DNA of 64,000 nt from Myxococcales bacterium. GTDB taxonomy: Bacteria; Myxococcota_A; UBA9160; UBA4427. The notes beneath the pieces are model-generated. The model ran no database searches. It saw nothing but the letters and a program-made list of their open reading frames with translations, and had not been told where the DNA came from. Within the stretch, counting starts at the first letter, position 1, and each line of letters opens with the position of its first letter. The stretch is taken from contig DUCN01000013.1 of the NCBI GenBank assembly GCA_012959805.1, positions 1-64,000 of the forward strand. Direction: 5' to 3'. This document shows, piece after piece, positions 27,115 through 36,016 of this stretch. The position numbers and the translations under genes were made by a program.

Positions 27115-28077
27115 ATGCCGCGGCGAGAACGCACACTGGCTGATCTTGGAGAGCCTGCGCTGATTCGGCGGATTGCTCGGCGTGCGGGTCATCCCGCGAG
27201 CGCCGTCTGGCCCAAAGCCATAGGGGACGATGCCGCGATCCTGCGACCCCGCAAGAACGAAGACCTCGTCCTTTCGACGGATGCCCAGGTGGAGGGCACT
27301 CACTTTCGATTTGAACGGGAATCGCCGCGGGCGATCGGTCGCCGCGCGCTGGCCGTCAATCTTTCCGATCTCGCCGCGATGGGAGCACGGCCGGTGGGTG
27401 CGCTGCTGAGCCTGTGCGCGCCCCCGGAGTTGGCGCTGTCGGTCTTCGATGGGATGGTGGCGGGCTTCGTCGACGAATCTCGCCGCTTCGACTGCCCATT
27501 GGTCGGCGGGAATCTCTCGAAGGCCCGGGAATGCAGCCTCACGGTCACGGTCGTCGGGCGGGTGAAGCGCGGCCACGCTCTTCGGCGTGAGGGTCTTCGC
27601 CTGGGTGATCTGCTCTTCGTGACCGGCGAACTGGGTGCCGCCGCCCTGGCCAGGCTGCGCGCAGATCGTTCTGGTGGCCAGCTCCGTCGGATCCCCACGG
27701 CCCGAATCGAAGCAGGGCTCGCGCTGGCCCAAATTCCACAGGTTCGCGCGTGTATCGATCTTTCCGATGGGCTGGCGAGCGATCTGAGTCAGCTGCTCGA
27801 GTGCACCGGCCTCGGCGCCGAAATCGACCCTGGAAGCCTTCCTTCTCCGAGGGGCTTTACGCGGTCTTGCGTCAGTCTCGGGCTCGATGCGACGACGCTT
27901 CAGGCGGCAGGTGGTGAAGATTATGAGCTTCTATTCGGGCTATCGCCGACGAACGAATGGGCGGATCCCCGTCGTCTGGGCAAGCGTCTGGGCGTGTCTG
28001 TGAGCCGTATTGGACACGTCGTGCGGCGGTCTGGAATCCGCGGTCTGCCTAAGATTCCAACCGCACATCACTTCTAG
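27115..28077 (+). CDS. thiL: Thiamine-monophosphate kinase ThiL
   Basis: 320 residues. '[18 protein letters not shown]' is the ThiL N-terminal signature (usually xxGExxLI). '[20 protein letters not shown]' and '[11 protein letters not shown]' bind Mg-ATP, '[19 protein letters not shown]' forms the dimer/ATP site, and '[15 protein letters not shown]' and 'GGEDYELLF' complete the AIR-synthase-like fold. It phosphorylates thiamine monophosphate to the active cofactor thiamine diphosphate. ATG at 27115 follows lon by 105 bases, with no strong Shine-Dalgarno. Confidence 0.95.
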   Translation: MPRRERTLADLGEPALIRRIARRAGHPASAVWPKAIGDDAAILRPRKNEDLVLSTDAQVEGTHFRFERESPRAIGRRALAVNLSDLAAMGARPVGALLSLCAPPELALSVFDGMVAGFVDESRRFDCPLVGGNLSKARECSLTVTVVGRVKRGHALRREGLRLGDLLFVTGELGAAALARLRADRSGGQLRRIPTARIEAGLALAQIPQVRACIDLSDGLASDLSQLLECTGLGAEIDPGSLPSPRGFTRSCVSLGLDATTLQAAGGEDYELLFGLSPTNEWADPRRLGKRLGVSVSRIGHVVRRSGIRGLPKIPTAHHF

Positions 28078-28139
28078 GCCCCAGGGCACTTCGAAGACCC
28101 GCGGACGTCAAGCCGAGGCCCGGTGGGGCCGATAAGACT

Positions 28140-29453
28140 GTGGTGAGACTATCTCTAACGGCCAGGTTTGTAATCGGTTCCCTCATCGTGGCGGCGGCGA
28201 CTTCGCTGCTGCCCGATCTCGCTCGTCATTTCGGGATAGGCTTCTCGACCTGGGGCTCGCTCTTTGTTGCCCTCGGCGTGGGCGGCGGTATCGGCTTCTC
28301 GCTTTCTCGAATGTTGGGCGTCAAATTCGACGAGCTGCGTTCGGCGACCGAGCGAATTCGGGAAGGCGATCTTCGCGTCGGTCTCGAACCCGCGGCCGGT
28401 GGGCGATTTTCGGACGAGGTCGACGATCTCGCCGAGAGCCTGTTTGGAATGGTCGAACAGATCCGACTCTTTGTCTCGCGCGTCCAGGGCACTGCGACTT
28501 CGGTTAGTGATTCGTCGGCGGGTCTCGAAGGGGCCTTCGATCGCCTGAGGCGAGACAGCGACGAGATGGCGAGCACCGCGACGGAAGTTTCTGGTGGTGT
28601 CGATCAAGAACAGGAACTACTCGGTCAGGCCTCCCATCGCATGGCGCAGGTTTCGAGCGAGATCGATCTGAATGCGGGCCGCGCTCGCGAAGCGTTTGGT
28701 TTTGCGGCAGAAGCGAATCAGAAGTCGGGCACCGGCGTTGAAGTCGCGCGTCTGGCCATCGAAAAAATGAAGGCCGTTTTCGAGCGCGCGGAAAGCACCA
28801 GCGAAAAAGTCTTTGAACTCGAAGCCAAGACCCGTCACGTCCATCAGATCACCGAGATCATTACGAGCGTCGCCCATCGGACCAATCTTCTCTCGCTCAA
28901 CGCTTCAATCGAGGCGGCACGAGCCGGCGAAGCGGGACGTGGCTTTTCGGTGGTCGCGGATGAAATTCGAAAGCTGTCGGAAAACGCCGGCCGCAGCGCT
29001 GACGAAATCACACAGCTCATGCATGAGATTCAAGGCGACACGGCCATGGTCGCGGACGAGATGCGTCAGTCGAGCGTGGTAATCGCGGAAGGTCGTGAGG
29101 ACATCAATACGATCGCCGGGGCGCTCGCTCAGATCAGCATGGCTGTCTCGGAAGCCGCGACGCGCTCCGAAGAGATTTTTCATGGTGCAGACAGCCACTC
29201 TCTGAATGCGGAGAGCATGGTCTCAGCGATCGAAGAGATCGCGAAGGTCGCTGCCGGAAACGGCAAGAACGTTCTGGATTTGGCCCAGACCATGCGCGGC
29301 CAACAGCAGACCCTCGATGAGATTTCGACTTCTGCCGGAGAGGTTCGGCGTCTAGCAGATGAACTCGAATCGTCGCTGAGCTTTTTTCACATCAAAGGCA
29401 GCCCGCGTGTCGAGGCGACTAAAAAAATGTCCGATGTGGACGCTGAAGCGTGA
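28140..29453 (+). CDS. Methyl-accepting chemotaxis protein, no periplasmic sensor
   Basis: 437 residues from GTG. Two adjacent hydrophobic helices (about 8-26 and 36-56) leave only ~10 residues outside the membrane, so there is no periplasmic ligand domain. A HAMP-like segment follows ('[17 protein letters not shown]') and then the long signalling coiled coil, with the hairpin tip '[20 protein letters not shown]' at about 250-270 that contacts CheA and CheW. It resembles FrzCD/DifA-type receptors, which sense cytoplasmic or membrane-associated signals. First gene of a tight operon whose order (MCP, CheW, CheY, CheA, CheC) equals difA-C-D-E-G of Myxococcus. No methyltransferase or methylesterase gene follows. 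Confidence 0.93.
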   Translation: MVRLSLTARFVIGSLIVAAATSLLPDLARHFGIGFSTWGSLFVALGVGGGIGFSLSRMLGVKFDELRSATERIREGDLRVGLEPAAGGRFSDEVDDLAESLFGMVEQIRLFVSRVQGTATSVSDSSAGLEGAFDRLRRDSDEMASTATEVSGGVDQEQELLGQASHRMAQVSSEIDLNAGRAREAFGFAAEANQKSGTGVEVARLAIEKMKAVFERAESTSEKVFELEAKTRHVHQITEIITSVAHRTNLLSLNASIEAARAGEAGRGFSVVADEIRKLSENAGRSADEITQLMHEIQGDTAMVADEMRQSSVVIAEGREDINTIAGALAQISMAVSEAATRSEEIFHGADSHSLNAESMVSAIEEIAKVAAGNGKNVLDLAQTMRGQQQTLDEISTSAGEVRRLADELESSLSFFHIKGSPRVEATKKMSDVDAEA

Positions 29454-30010
29454 GTGCCACGGCTTTCGCAGTGGCGGGCGCGGATCGCCTTCTGACCTTT
29501 CTTTTCGACGACGTGCGTTATGCCGTGCCGATCGCCTGGGTCCTCGAAGTGGCAGAGAAAGATCGAGTGACGAGCGTGCCGTCGCTGGCGTTGCCGATCG
29601 GCGGGGTGATGAATTGGCACGGTGAAGCCCTGCCTCTGATTGCGACGGAACTCTTGCTGGGTTGCGATCGGGATGAGGCGGGGGCGACACCATTCGGTGC
29701 GGCGACCACCGTGGGGTATGCACAGGAACAGGTTCTGGTCCTGGCCGAGAAGCCGGGCAGCACAGCGTGTCTGGGAATGCCGGTCGATCGCGTCATCGGG
29801 CTGGTGGATGACTCTGAGAACACAATCGCCGACACCACCCACGTTACCGCCACTGGCGAGGCCGGTGGACAGGTTGGGAAGTCGATGGGACGAGGCGGCG
29901 ATGGACTGATCGTCGAGCGTCGACCGATTGACGGTCGAATCGTCCATGTCCTGTCGCCAGCCGTTCTGGTCGCACGGGGCGGCGAGGTTGTTGAGAGCGC
30001 CACGATTTAA
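29450..30010 (+). CDS. cheW: CheW-type coupling protein
   Basis: 186 residues. The GTG start overlaps the receptor stop (GTGA), so the two are translationally coupled. The fold is CheW: '[20 protein letters not shown]' at about 14-33, '[20 protein letters not shown]' and '[11 protein letters not shown]'. A ~25-residue insert with '[20 protein letters not shown]' makes it longer than the ~160 of E. coli CheW. It bridges the MCP tips to the CheA kinase. CheW in the Dif system (DifC) plays the same role. Confidence 0.92.
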   Translation: MSATAFAVAGADRLLTFLFDDVRYAVPIAWVLEVAEKDRVTSVPSLALPIGGVMNWHGEALPLIATELLLGCDRDEAGATPFGAATTVGYAQEQVLVLAEKPGSTACLGMPVDRVIGLVDDSENTIADTTHVTATGEAGGQVGKSMGRGGDGLIVERRPIDGRIVHVLSPAVLVARGGEVVESATI

Positions 30011-30061
30011 TCCGTATTGCGCGGCAGAGTTGGTTTTATTTTTTGCTTGGGAGAAAACGAG

Positions 30062-30433
30062 ATGGCAAGAGTACTCATTGTAGATGATGCGTCCTTTATG
30101 AGGCAGATGATTCGAGAGATCATCGAGCCAGAGGGACATGAAGTCGTGGGTGAAGCGACGAATGGGATCGAGGCGGTTGATCTATACAAGGAGTTGATGC
30201 CGGATCTCGTCACAATGGACATCGTGATGCCCAAGCGCTCGGGGATCGACGCTGTCAAGATGATTCTCACGGATCATCCGACCGCGTGCATCGTCATGTG
30301 CAGCGCGCTCGGTCAGGAGACCCTAGTGATGGAGGCGTTTTCGGCGGGCGCCCGCGATTTCATCGTGAAGCCCTTCAAGCCCGACAGCGTCGTCTCCACG
30401 CTTGCGAAGGTCATTGAGAAAACGAGCGACTGA
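30062..30433 (+). CDS. cheY: CheY-type response regulator
   Basis: 123 residues, receiver domain only. Acidic pocket Asp8-Asp9 ('LIVDDASFMRQ'), phospho-acceptor Asp53 in 'VTMDIVMPKRSG', Ser81 in 'CSALGQE' and Lys103 in 'FIVKPFKP'. All residues needed for phosphorylation are present. ATG at 30062 is preceded by GGGAGA. No output domain, so it acts by protein contact, as CheY or DifD do. The gene ends 2 bases before the next start, which places it between CheW and the split CheA. Confidence 0.94.
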   Translation: MARVLIVDDASFMRQMIREIIEPEGHEVVGEATNGIEAVDLYKELMPDLVTMDIVMPKRSGIDAVKMILTDHPTACIVMCSALGQETLVMEAFSAGARDFIVKPFKPDSVVSTLAKVIEKTSD

Positions 30434-30435
30434 AG

Positions 30436-30879
30436 ATGGCGCTCGACATGGCCAAATATCGGCGGATCTTTCTCGAGGAAGGCTTGGACCACCTCGGAGA
30501 GATATCGCATGCGTTATTCGATCTCGAAAAGGAGATGGCGAGCAGTGAAGCCATCGACACGCTTTTCAGGATGGCGCATTCGCTGAAGTCGATGGCGGCC
30601 TCCCTCGGTTATGACACGATTGCCGAACTCGCCCATCGGATGGAAGATCGGATGGAAGGCATTCGTGCCGGCGGCCGCGTGCGAGGCCATCAAGAGCTTG
30701 CGCTGCTCTTCCGTAGTCTTGAAATGCTCGAGGCCATGTTGGCCGCTGTTGGAAATGAACAAGCCGTGCCGTCAGCAGACGAGGATCTCCTGCGATGTCT
30801 GGCTGAAGACCCGCCGAGTGAACGGGCATCGGAAGACGATGTCCCGAATCGCGTAGGGGGCGAACCAAAAAAAGCCTGA
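30436..30879 (+). CDS. cheA: CheA Hpt (P1) part, 0-frame product
   Basis: 147 residues. A histidine phosphotransfer domain with the phospho-His48 in 'FRMAHSLKSMAASLGY' and the usual four helices ('ELAHRMEDRMEGIRAG'); after ~105 it becomes an acidic linker ending 'RVGGEPKKA'. It stops at TGA 30877-30879, one codon after an A7 run. Everything a CheA needs after P1 (dimerisation, ATPase and CheW-like domains) continues directly in the -1 frame. Read as it stands, the gene yields a free Hpt protein. Read with a -1 shift at 30867-30873, it yields a 571-residue CheA of ordinary layout. Either is possible, and a lost A in the assembly is a third explanation. Confidence 0.88.
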   Translation: MALDMAKYRRIFLEEGLDHLGEISHALFDLEKEMASSEAIDTLFRMAHSLKSMAASLGYDTIAELAHRMEDRMEGIRAGGRVRGHQELALLFRSLEMLEAMLAAVGNEQAVPSADEDLLRCLAEDPPSERASEDDVPNRVGGEPKKA

Positions 30880-30908
30880 ATTCAGAGCCTGCTGCTTCTG
30901 TAGCGGGC
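30855..30908 (+). promoter_or_regulatory. Candidate programmed -1 frameshift signal in cheA
   Basis: Three elements in order. (1) AGGGGG at 30855-30860, a Shine-Dalgarno-like G-run 6 bases before the slip site. (2) The heptamer A_AAA_AAA at 30867-30873, in the X_XXY_YYZ phase (codons CCA AAA AAA GCC), followed one codon later by TGA. (3) A stem-loop at 30887-30908, GCCTGCT with AGCGGGC, 7 pairs including one G-U, 8-base loop. There is also a CTGAATTCAG palindrome at 30876-30885. After a -1 slip the reading continues AGC CTG AAT ... GTG (30912) with no stop into the CheA kinase frame. E. coli dnaX uses the same set of elements. Confidence 0.55.
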
Positions 30909-30911
30909 GAA

Positions 30912-32150
30912 GTGCGGCAACCGGAGAAACCGGTCGCGGCTGTAGGCGCTGTCGCGCCTACGCTTGCGGCGACAAACCCGGTGGTCTCGAACCCAGTGCT
31001 GCCGAATCCGACGGTTCGGGTTCGCACGGACACGCTGGACCGATTCATTTCGGCGGTTGGGGAAGTCATTCTCAGCTCGAGCCAGCTTCGAACGGGGGTG
31101 GCCCGTTATGCGCACGATCCCGACGTGGCGGATGGATTTGATCGTGTAGACCGCCGCGTGGCGGAATTGCAGAGACGCGTCATGGAATTGCGGACCGCGC
31201 CGCTGGTCCGTGTCACAGACAATCTTCCTCGAACCGCCCGCCAGGTCGCAGAGAAACTGGGCAAGCGAGTGGAGATCGAGATCATCGGTGCCGAACTCGA
31301 GCTCGACCGATCCATTCTCGATCGACTGAGCGAGCCGCTGATTCATCTTGTTCGCAACGCGGTGGATCATGGACTTGAAACGCCGGCGGAGCGGCTCGCG
31401 GCAGGCAAACCGGAAGTCGGCAAGATCCGCATCGAAGCCAAGAGGCAGAAGGATCTGATCGTCATCGATGTGAAGGATGATGGAGGCGGGATTGACTTGT
31501 CCTCGGTCGCCGCGCGCGCGGTCGATGCCGGACTCATCCATCCGGACCTGATCTCCGATTTGCCGGCCGAAGAAGTTGTCGCATTCATTTTTCATCCCGG
31601 GCTCTCGACGGCCCAGGCCGTTTCGGACGTTTCGGGCCGCGGTGTTGGCATGGATGCCGTGAAGGCGACAATCGAAAGCCTTGGCGGTGGCGTCGAACTT
31701 CGTACCGAGGAGGGCCGCGGAACGACAACAACCTTCTTCGTACCGATCGCGGCAGCGGTTCAGCGCGTGCTGCTGGTTCGCATAGCAGGCGAACGTGTGG
31801 CGCTCCCGATTGCCAAGGTCGAACGAATTCTCGAAGTGCCCGCAGACGCGATCGAAGAGGCGGCTGGAGACAGCTTTGCCCTCGTCGATGATGTGCCGAT
31901 TCCGGTCTTTCGGCTGTCGCGGCTGCTTCGGATCGAGGCGGATGAATCCAGCAAGGGACTCGTTCCGCTCGTCATCTCGGAAGTGCGTGGCGAGCAGGTC
32001 GCTTTACTGGTGGATCATTTCGAAGGCCAACAAGAAATCTATGTGAAGCCCGTTCCCGATCTCCTGGCCAAGGTTCGAATATTGTCGGGCCTGACGGTTC
32101 TCGAGGACGGATCACCCGTTTTCTTGATCGACCTGAATCATTTGGTGTAG
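30912..32150 (+). CDS. cheA: CheA kinase core (dimerisation, ATPase, CheW-like domains)
   Basis: 412 codons open from GTG 30912, but the frame is open back to the A7 run at 30873. Pro/Ala/Val-rich linker, dimerisation helices ('TDTLDRFISAVGEVILSSSQ'), HATPase with N-box 'HLVRNAVDHGLETPAERL', G1 'DVKDDGGGID' and G2 'GRGVGMDAVKATIESLGG', then a CheW-like P5 ('VQRVLLVRIAGERVALPIAK'). It lacks P1, so alone it could not autophosphorylate; the missing Hpt is the preceding frame. The GTG has only weak GCGGGC ahead of it, which argues that most protein is made by frameshift from the 0 frame. No P2 domain. It phosphorylates CheY. Confidence 0.92.
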   Translation: MRQPEKPVAAVGAVAPTLAATNPVVSNPVLPNPTVRVRTDTLDRFISAVGEVILSSSQLRTGVARYAHDPDVADGFDRVDRRVAELQRRVMELRTAPLVRVTDNLPRTARQVAEKLGKRVEIEIIGAELELDRSILDRLSEPLIHLVRNAVDHGLETPAERLAAGKPEVGKIRIEAKRQKDLIVIDVKDDGGGIDLSSVAARAVDAGLIHPDLISDLPAEEVVAFIFHPGLSTAQAVSDVSGRGVGMDAVKATIESLGGGVELRTEEGRGTTTTFFVPIAAAVQRVLLVRIAGERVALPIAKVERILEVPADAIEEAAGDSFALVDDVPIPVFRLSRLLRIEADESSKGLVPLVISEVRGEQVALLVDHFEGQQEIYVKPVPDLLAKVRILSGLTVLEDGSPVFLIDLNHLV

Positions 32151-32153
32151 ACG

Positions 32154-32744
32154 ATGCGTTCGAGTCAGAAATCAGAGCTCGAACGATTGGTCGGGCTCAC
32201 CGATGTGGGCGCAGCGCGCGCCGCGGAAGCGTTCGCTCAGCTCGTCGGTGAGCCGATTCTAATCCGCGAGTCCGTCGTCCTCGAAGGGGAGACCGGGCAT
32301 GATTGCGGTTCTGTCTCCAGCGATGGCGACAACAACAATGCGGACTGGTCGACCGGTGTCTTCTTTGAGTTCGAAGGCTGTCTCGATGCGATCGTTGGCA
32401 TTCTCTTTCCGGGCGCTTCGAGCGAAGCTCTCGTGCGTCGTATCGTCGGCATCGAATCAGGTGAACTGGAGCCGCCGGTGATCGAATCGGCCTTGATGGA
32501 AGTCGGAAATATTCTCGCCTCCCATGTGGCGTCGGGGATTGCGGACGCGCTCGAATCGCGGCTGCTTCCTTCGATTCCGTCACTGGCCATGGAAGGCGCG
32601 GAGCTAGCCTTCGATGAATTGATCGAACGAACCGTCGGTGCGAACGCCCTACGAATCGAATCGGCTCTCCACGACGAAGCCGGGACGTGTCGCGGTTGGC
32701 TGGTTTTGGTGCCGACGGCGCTGGGCTCGTCTGCGAGCACCTGA
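32154..32744 (+). CDS. CheC/CheX-family CheY-P phosphatase
   Basis: 196 residues starting 3 bases after the cheA stop. The family active-site pattern S-x3-E-x2-N-x22-P is present exactly: 'SALMEVGNIL' at about 112-121, with Pro 23 residues after the Asn. A second copy, found in classical CheC, is not apparent ('FDELIERTVGANA' lacks it). It is therefore a single-site phosphatase like CheX or one-site CheC. It dephosphorylates CheY-P and so resets the signal. In the Dif pathway DifG (CheC) has this job and, with DifD, lowers exopolysaccharide output. Confidence 0.83.
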   Translation: MRSSQKSELERLVGLTDVGAARAAEAFAQLVGEPILIRESVVLEGETGHDCGSVSSDGDNNNADWSTGVFFEFEGCLDAIVGILFPGASSEALVRRIVGIESGELEPPVIESALMEVGNILASHVASGIADALESRLLPSIPSLAMEGAELAFDELIERTVGANALRIESALHDEAGTCRGWLVLVPTALGSSAST

Positions 32745-33118
32745 AGCACGCGTCACTTCGATTCCGAGCAGGCCGGCTCTCTCGCTCCCGGACTCCTTTT
32801 CCCGGAACCTGCCCTTGCTCACTGCGGACTTCGGCCCGATCGCAGAGGTCGAGCTGGTCATGCTGGGTCAGCCCAGGCTCGGCGATCGACTGATCGCACT
32901 CTCGCAATCACGCAAGGAAGCCTGAGCCACCGACAAGACCTCGAGTCAAAGAAACTCTTGGGCGGGATGCGGCGTTGGTGTGTCTGCCGACCGAGTGGCC
33001 GACCTCTGATACGCTCCCGGTCCTGTTCTTGGTGCAGCCTTGGCCAATTCCTGACCAACATTGGGAGTCAGTCCGGCATGGGTCCGGGGCAGAGGCTAGG
33101 AAAGGTCAGGAGAGTCGA
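32745..33118 (+). other. Gap between chemosensory operon and larB
   Basis: 374 bases without a gene I can name. One frame is open to a TGA at 32923 and reads 'RNLPLLTADFGPIAEVELVM' and 'QPRLGDRLIALSQSRKEA'. It has protein-like composition but no start with a ribosome site and no family I recognise; it could be a short unknown protein or a relic of a cheC-linked gene. No terminator hairpin with a T-run is visible. Confidence 0.4.
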
Positions 33119-33868
33119 TTGAATCCAGAGAGACTGCGCGAACTGCTCGAAGCCGTTCGTTCGGGTCAGACCGACATCGAAAGTGCTGCCGATCAATTGG
33201 CGATGCTTCCATTTGTCCAGACGGCGAACGCGCGAATCGACACCCATCGCGCTCATCGTCAGGGAATTCCCGAGGTCGTCTACGGGGCTTCGAAAACGGT
33301 GGAGCAGATTCTCGAAGCTTCGAACGCGCTCATCCAGGCGGGCCAGGATGTATTGGTCACCCGAGTCGACGAAGACAAGGGGAGAGCGGTGCTCGAGCAA
33401 TTGCCGAGCGCCGAATACGATGCGACGGCAAAGCTCGTTTGGCTCGGGCCTCGGGAGCCAGCGATTCGCGGCAAGGGAACGATTCTGGTGATCTCGGCCG
33501 GGACCGCGGATCTTCCCGTGGCGGCGGAAGCAACGGAGGTCGCGCGTCGATTTGGAAACAAGGTGGAACTTCTTCAGGATGTCGGCGTCGCGGGGCTGCA
33601 TCGGTTGCTTTCCTCGCTCGATCTGATTCGCGCGGCGCGTGTCCTGATCGTGGTGGCGGGGATGGAGGGCGCACTTCCGTCGGTCGTCGGGGGCCTGGTC
33701 GATAAACCTGTCATCGCGGTGCCGACGAGCATCGGGTATGGGGCGTCGCTTGGCGGCATCACAGCATTGCTCGGGATGTTGACCAGCTGTGCCTCGAATG
33801 TGACCGCGGTGAATATCGACAACGGGTTTGGCGCGGCACACGTCGCGACTCTCATTAATCGGCTTTAG
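33119..33868 (+). CDS. larB: Nickel pincer cofactor biosynthesis protein LarB
   Basis: 249 residues from TTG, with AGGAGAG 4 bases upstream. The N-terminal part ('RLRELLEAVRSGQTDIESA', 'TARIDTHRAHRQGIPEVVYG-like' block: ARIDTHRAHRQGIPEVVYG) is the DNA-roll-like LarB motif, followed by a PurE-like AIR-carboxylase domain ('ILVISAGTADLPVAAEATE', 'GMEGALPSVVGGLVDKPVIA', 'AVPTSIGYGASLGGITALL'). LarB carboxylates and hydrolyses nicotinic acid adenine dinucleotide, the first step to the nickel-pincer nucleotide. larC follows after 88 bases. The sulfurtransferase larE is not in the window. Confidence 0.95.
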   Translation: MNPERLRELLEAVRSGQTDIESAADQLAMLPFVQTANARIDTHRAHRQGIPEVVYGASKTVEQILEASNALIQAGQDVLVTRVDEDKGRAVLEQLPSAEYDATAKLVWLGPREPAIRGKGTILVISAGTADLPVAAEATEVARRFGNKVELLQDVGVAGLHRLLSSLDLIRAARVLIVVAGMEGALPSVVGGLVDKPVIAVPTSIGYGASLGGITALLGMLTSCASNVTAVNIDNGFGAAHVATLINRL

Positions 33869-33956
33869 GCAGCCATTAATCGGCTCAAAACAACCAACAA
33901 TAAGCTCTCGACGATCACAAGTTCTCGACAGCTTTATTCAAAGAACGGTGGGTCGC

Positions 33957-35243
33957 GTGGGTCGCAAGGTTCTTCATCTCGATGCGTTCTCCGGCGCGGC
34001 CGGAAACATGTTCATGGGCGCGCTACTCGACGTGGGTTTGTCTCGGAAGAGGCTGGTCGAAGAACTCGCGCCGCTCGGGCTGGATTTCAAACTCGTCGTA
34101 AAGAAGGTTCAGCGGTCTGGATTCGCCGCACGTTATGTCGATGTGAGAGTTCCCGTCGATCCCGCCAAGAAGCGTGCCGAGCAACGCGCGCATAAGCAGG
34201 GCAGCCATGCGGGTGATACCCACGATTCCTCGCACGGTCACGAACACAGCCACCACCACGTACACACACACGCTCACGGGCGCCGGTATCGCGATATCCG
34301 AAAGCTGCTCAAGGGTGCAAGGCTGAAGCCATCAATCAAAGCCCGCAGCCTCGCAATTTTCGAGGCACTCGCTCATGCGGAGGCGAAGGTTCACGGAGCC
34401 GCTCTGGAGGATGTGCATTTCCATGAAGTGGGGGCCGTCGACGCGATCGTGGATGTGACGGCCGCAGCGATTGGTCTCGAGTTGCTCGACATTTCGCGTG
34501 TGACCTGTTCCCCGATCGCGATCGGGTCTGGAACGATCGCGTCGGACCATGGAATCATTCCGCTACCGGCCCCTGCGACGATCGAATTATTGAGGGGGAT
34601 TCCGACCGTTCCCGCTGGCGTTGAATGGGAGACGCTGACGCCGACCGGTGCGGCGATTCTGCGCACCGTCGTGGATGAGTTCTGTCCTCTACCGGCGATG
34701 ACGATCGATCGGGTCGGCTACGGAGCGGGCAATGATCGAAAGGGTCCACTGCCCAACGTCTTGCGTGCAGTGATCGGGGAGGGGCAGTCGATTAGCGGGG
34801 ATCGGGTGGTTTGCATCGAGGCCAATCTCGATGATTTCGTGCCCGAGCATTTCGATTATGTGATGGAGCGGCTTTTCGAAGAAGGTGCGCTCGACGTTTC
34901 GCTGCAACATCTGCAGATGAAGAAGAACAGGCCGGGATTTCTCCTCCGCGTCCTGGCGCGGCCCGTCGATCGAGATCTTCTTTCGCGAATCGTCTTCGCC
35001 GAATCGACGTCGATCGGGGTTCGGGTTTCTGAATGGGATCGGCTGGTGCTCGAGCGCAAGTCGATCCGTGTGAAGAGCAAGCTCGGTTCGATTCGGGTCA
35101 AGGTGATTCACGGACCGGATGGGGACGTTCAGTTTTCGCCGGAATACGATGATTGCAAGAAGGCCGCGAAGAAGAGCGGCATCGCGCTACGCGAAGTGGT
35201 GCGGCGCGTATCGGAGCAGGCGAGAAAGGAAGCGGAGCAGTGA
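33957..35243 (+). CDS. larC: Nickel insertion protein LarC
   Basis: 428 residues from GTG 33957 (GTG 33948 is also in frame). 'VLHLDAFSGAAGNMFMGALL' is the LarC N-terminus. A His-rich loop at about residues 88-108 carries alternating histidines (HGHEHSHHHVHTHAHG), a likely nickel store. 'HFHEVGAVDAIVDVTAAAIG' and 'ETLTPTGAAIL' are conserved blocks, and the C-terminal domain 'CIEANLDDFVPEHFDYVMER' completes LarC. It is a CTP-dependent nickel insertase. In some lactobacilli larC is read through a programmed frameshift; here it is one uninterrupted frame. Its stop overlaps the next gene. Confidence 0.95.
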   Translation: MGRKVLHLDAFSGAAGNMFMGALLDVGLSRKRLVEELAPLGLDFKLVVKKVQRSGFAARYVDVRVPVDPAKKRAEQRAHKQGSHAGDTHDSSHGHEHSHHHVHTHAHGRRYRDIRKLLKGARLKPSIKARSLAIFEALAHAEAKVHGAALEDVHFHEVGAVDAIVDVTAAAIGLELLDISRVTCSPIAIGSGTIASDHGIIPLPAPATIELLRGIPTVPAGVEWETLTPTGAAILRTVVDEFCPLPAMTIDRVGYGAGNDRKGPLPNVLRAVIGEGQSISGDRVVCIEANLDDFVPEHFDYVMERLFEEGALDVSLQHLQMKKNRPGFLLRVLARPVDRDLLSRIVFAESTSIGVRVSEWDRLVLERKSIRVKSKLGSIRVKVIHGPDGDVQFSPEYDDCKKAAKKSGIALREVVRRVSEQARKEAEQ

Positions 35244-36016
35244 GCGTGGCGGAAGCGGGTACGACCGAGGAAGTCGATGCGAGTGATTTTGATTTTCGGC
35301 CGGCGCCGGGCGACGCGAATGGTGCGGCGGTGCTCTGTCTACATGGCTTGACCGGAACGCCTTACGAGGTGCGACCGATCGCCGAGGCGCTGGTCGCACG
35401 CGGTGTTCGGGCGCGAGGGCCCTGGATGGCCGGTCATGAAGATGGCTCCGAAGCGCTGGCCAAGACCACGTATCAGGATTGGATCGAGCTAGCACGTGGC
35501 GAACTCGCAAAGCTCAAGGCGGAACACGATCGAGTCTTTCTCGTCGGGATGTCGATGGGTGGATTGGTGAGCCTGCGACTGGCGGAGACGGAAAAGGTGG
35601 ATGCCGTGGTGGTGATTGGAACCCCCCTGGTTCTGGGGCCGCCTATACCCCAGATTCTTCCATTGGTTCGCTTGTTCGCCTCTTCGCGTCAGAAAACGGG
35701 TTCAGATATTCAAGAGCCGGGTGCGCGCGCGCGGCATCCCGGTCTCGATGCGATGCCACTTGCGTCGGTTGCCGAGTTGATCAAGTTGCAGGCGAAGGTG
35801 GTTCCGGCGCTCTCGGAGATCGATGTGCCGATCCTTGTTGCCCATGGCCGCCTGGATACGACGGCTCGGCCGCGGGACGCCGAGCGGGTCTATCGCGAGG
35901 TGTCGTCGACGGACAAGGAATTATTTTACCTCGAGCGCTCGGGCCATGTGGCCACCGTCGATTACGATGGACCCGCGCTTGCGCGGGCGGCAGCCGATTT
36001 CCTGGGGCGTCGATAA
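35240..36016 (+). CDS. Carboxylesterase-like alpha/beta hydrolase
   Basis: 258 residues from GTG 35240; the start overlaps the larC stop (GTGA), with GGAAGCGGAG just upstream. Alpha/beta hydrolase fold of the Est30/monoacylglycerol-lipase type: oxyanion 'LCLHGLTGTPYEVRPIAEAL', nucleophile elbow GMSMGG at about residues 100-105, Asp in 'VAHGRLDTTARP' and His in 'RSGHVATVDYDG'. No signal peptide. The coupling to larC is probably accidental operon structure; no known Lar step needs an esterase, though an unknown lactate-ester or cofactor role cannot be excluded. Confidence 0.86.
   Translation: MSVAEAGTTEEVDASDFDFRPAPGDANGAAVLCLHGLTGTPYEVRPIAEALVARGVRARGPWMAGHEDGSEALAKTTYQDWIELARGELAKLKAEHDRVFLVGMSMGGLVSLRLAETEKVDAVVVIGTPLVLGPPIPQILPLVRLFASSRQKTGSDIQEPGARARHPGLDAMPLASVAELIKLQAKVVPALSEIDVPILVAHGRLDTTARPRDAERVYREVSSTDKELFYLERSGHVATVDYDGPALARAAADFLGRR

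Noticed and set aside
33957..35243. LarC frameshift like that in lactobacilli
   Set aside because: The gene is a single open frame from start to stop, so no frameshift is needed.
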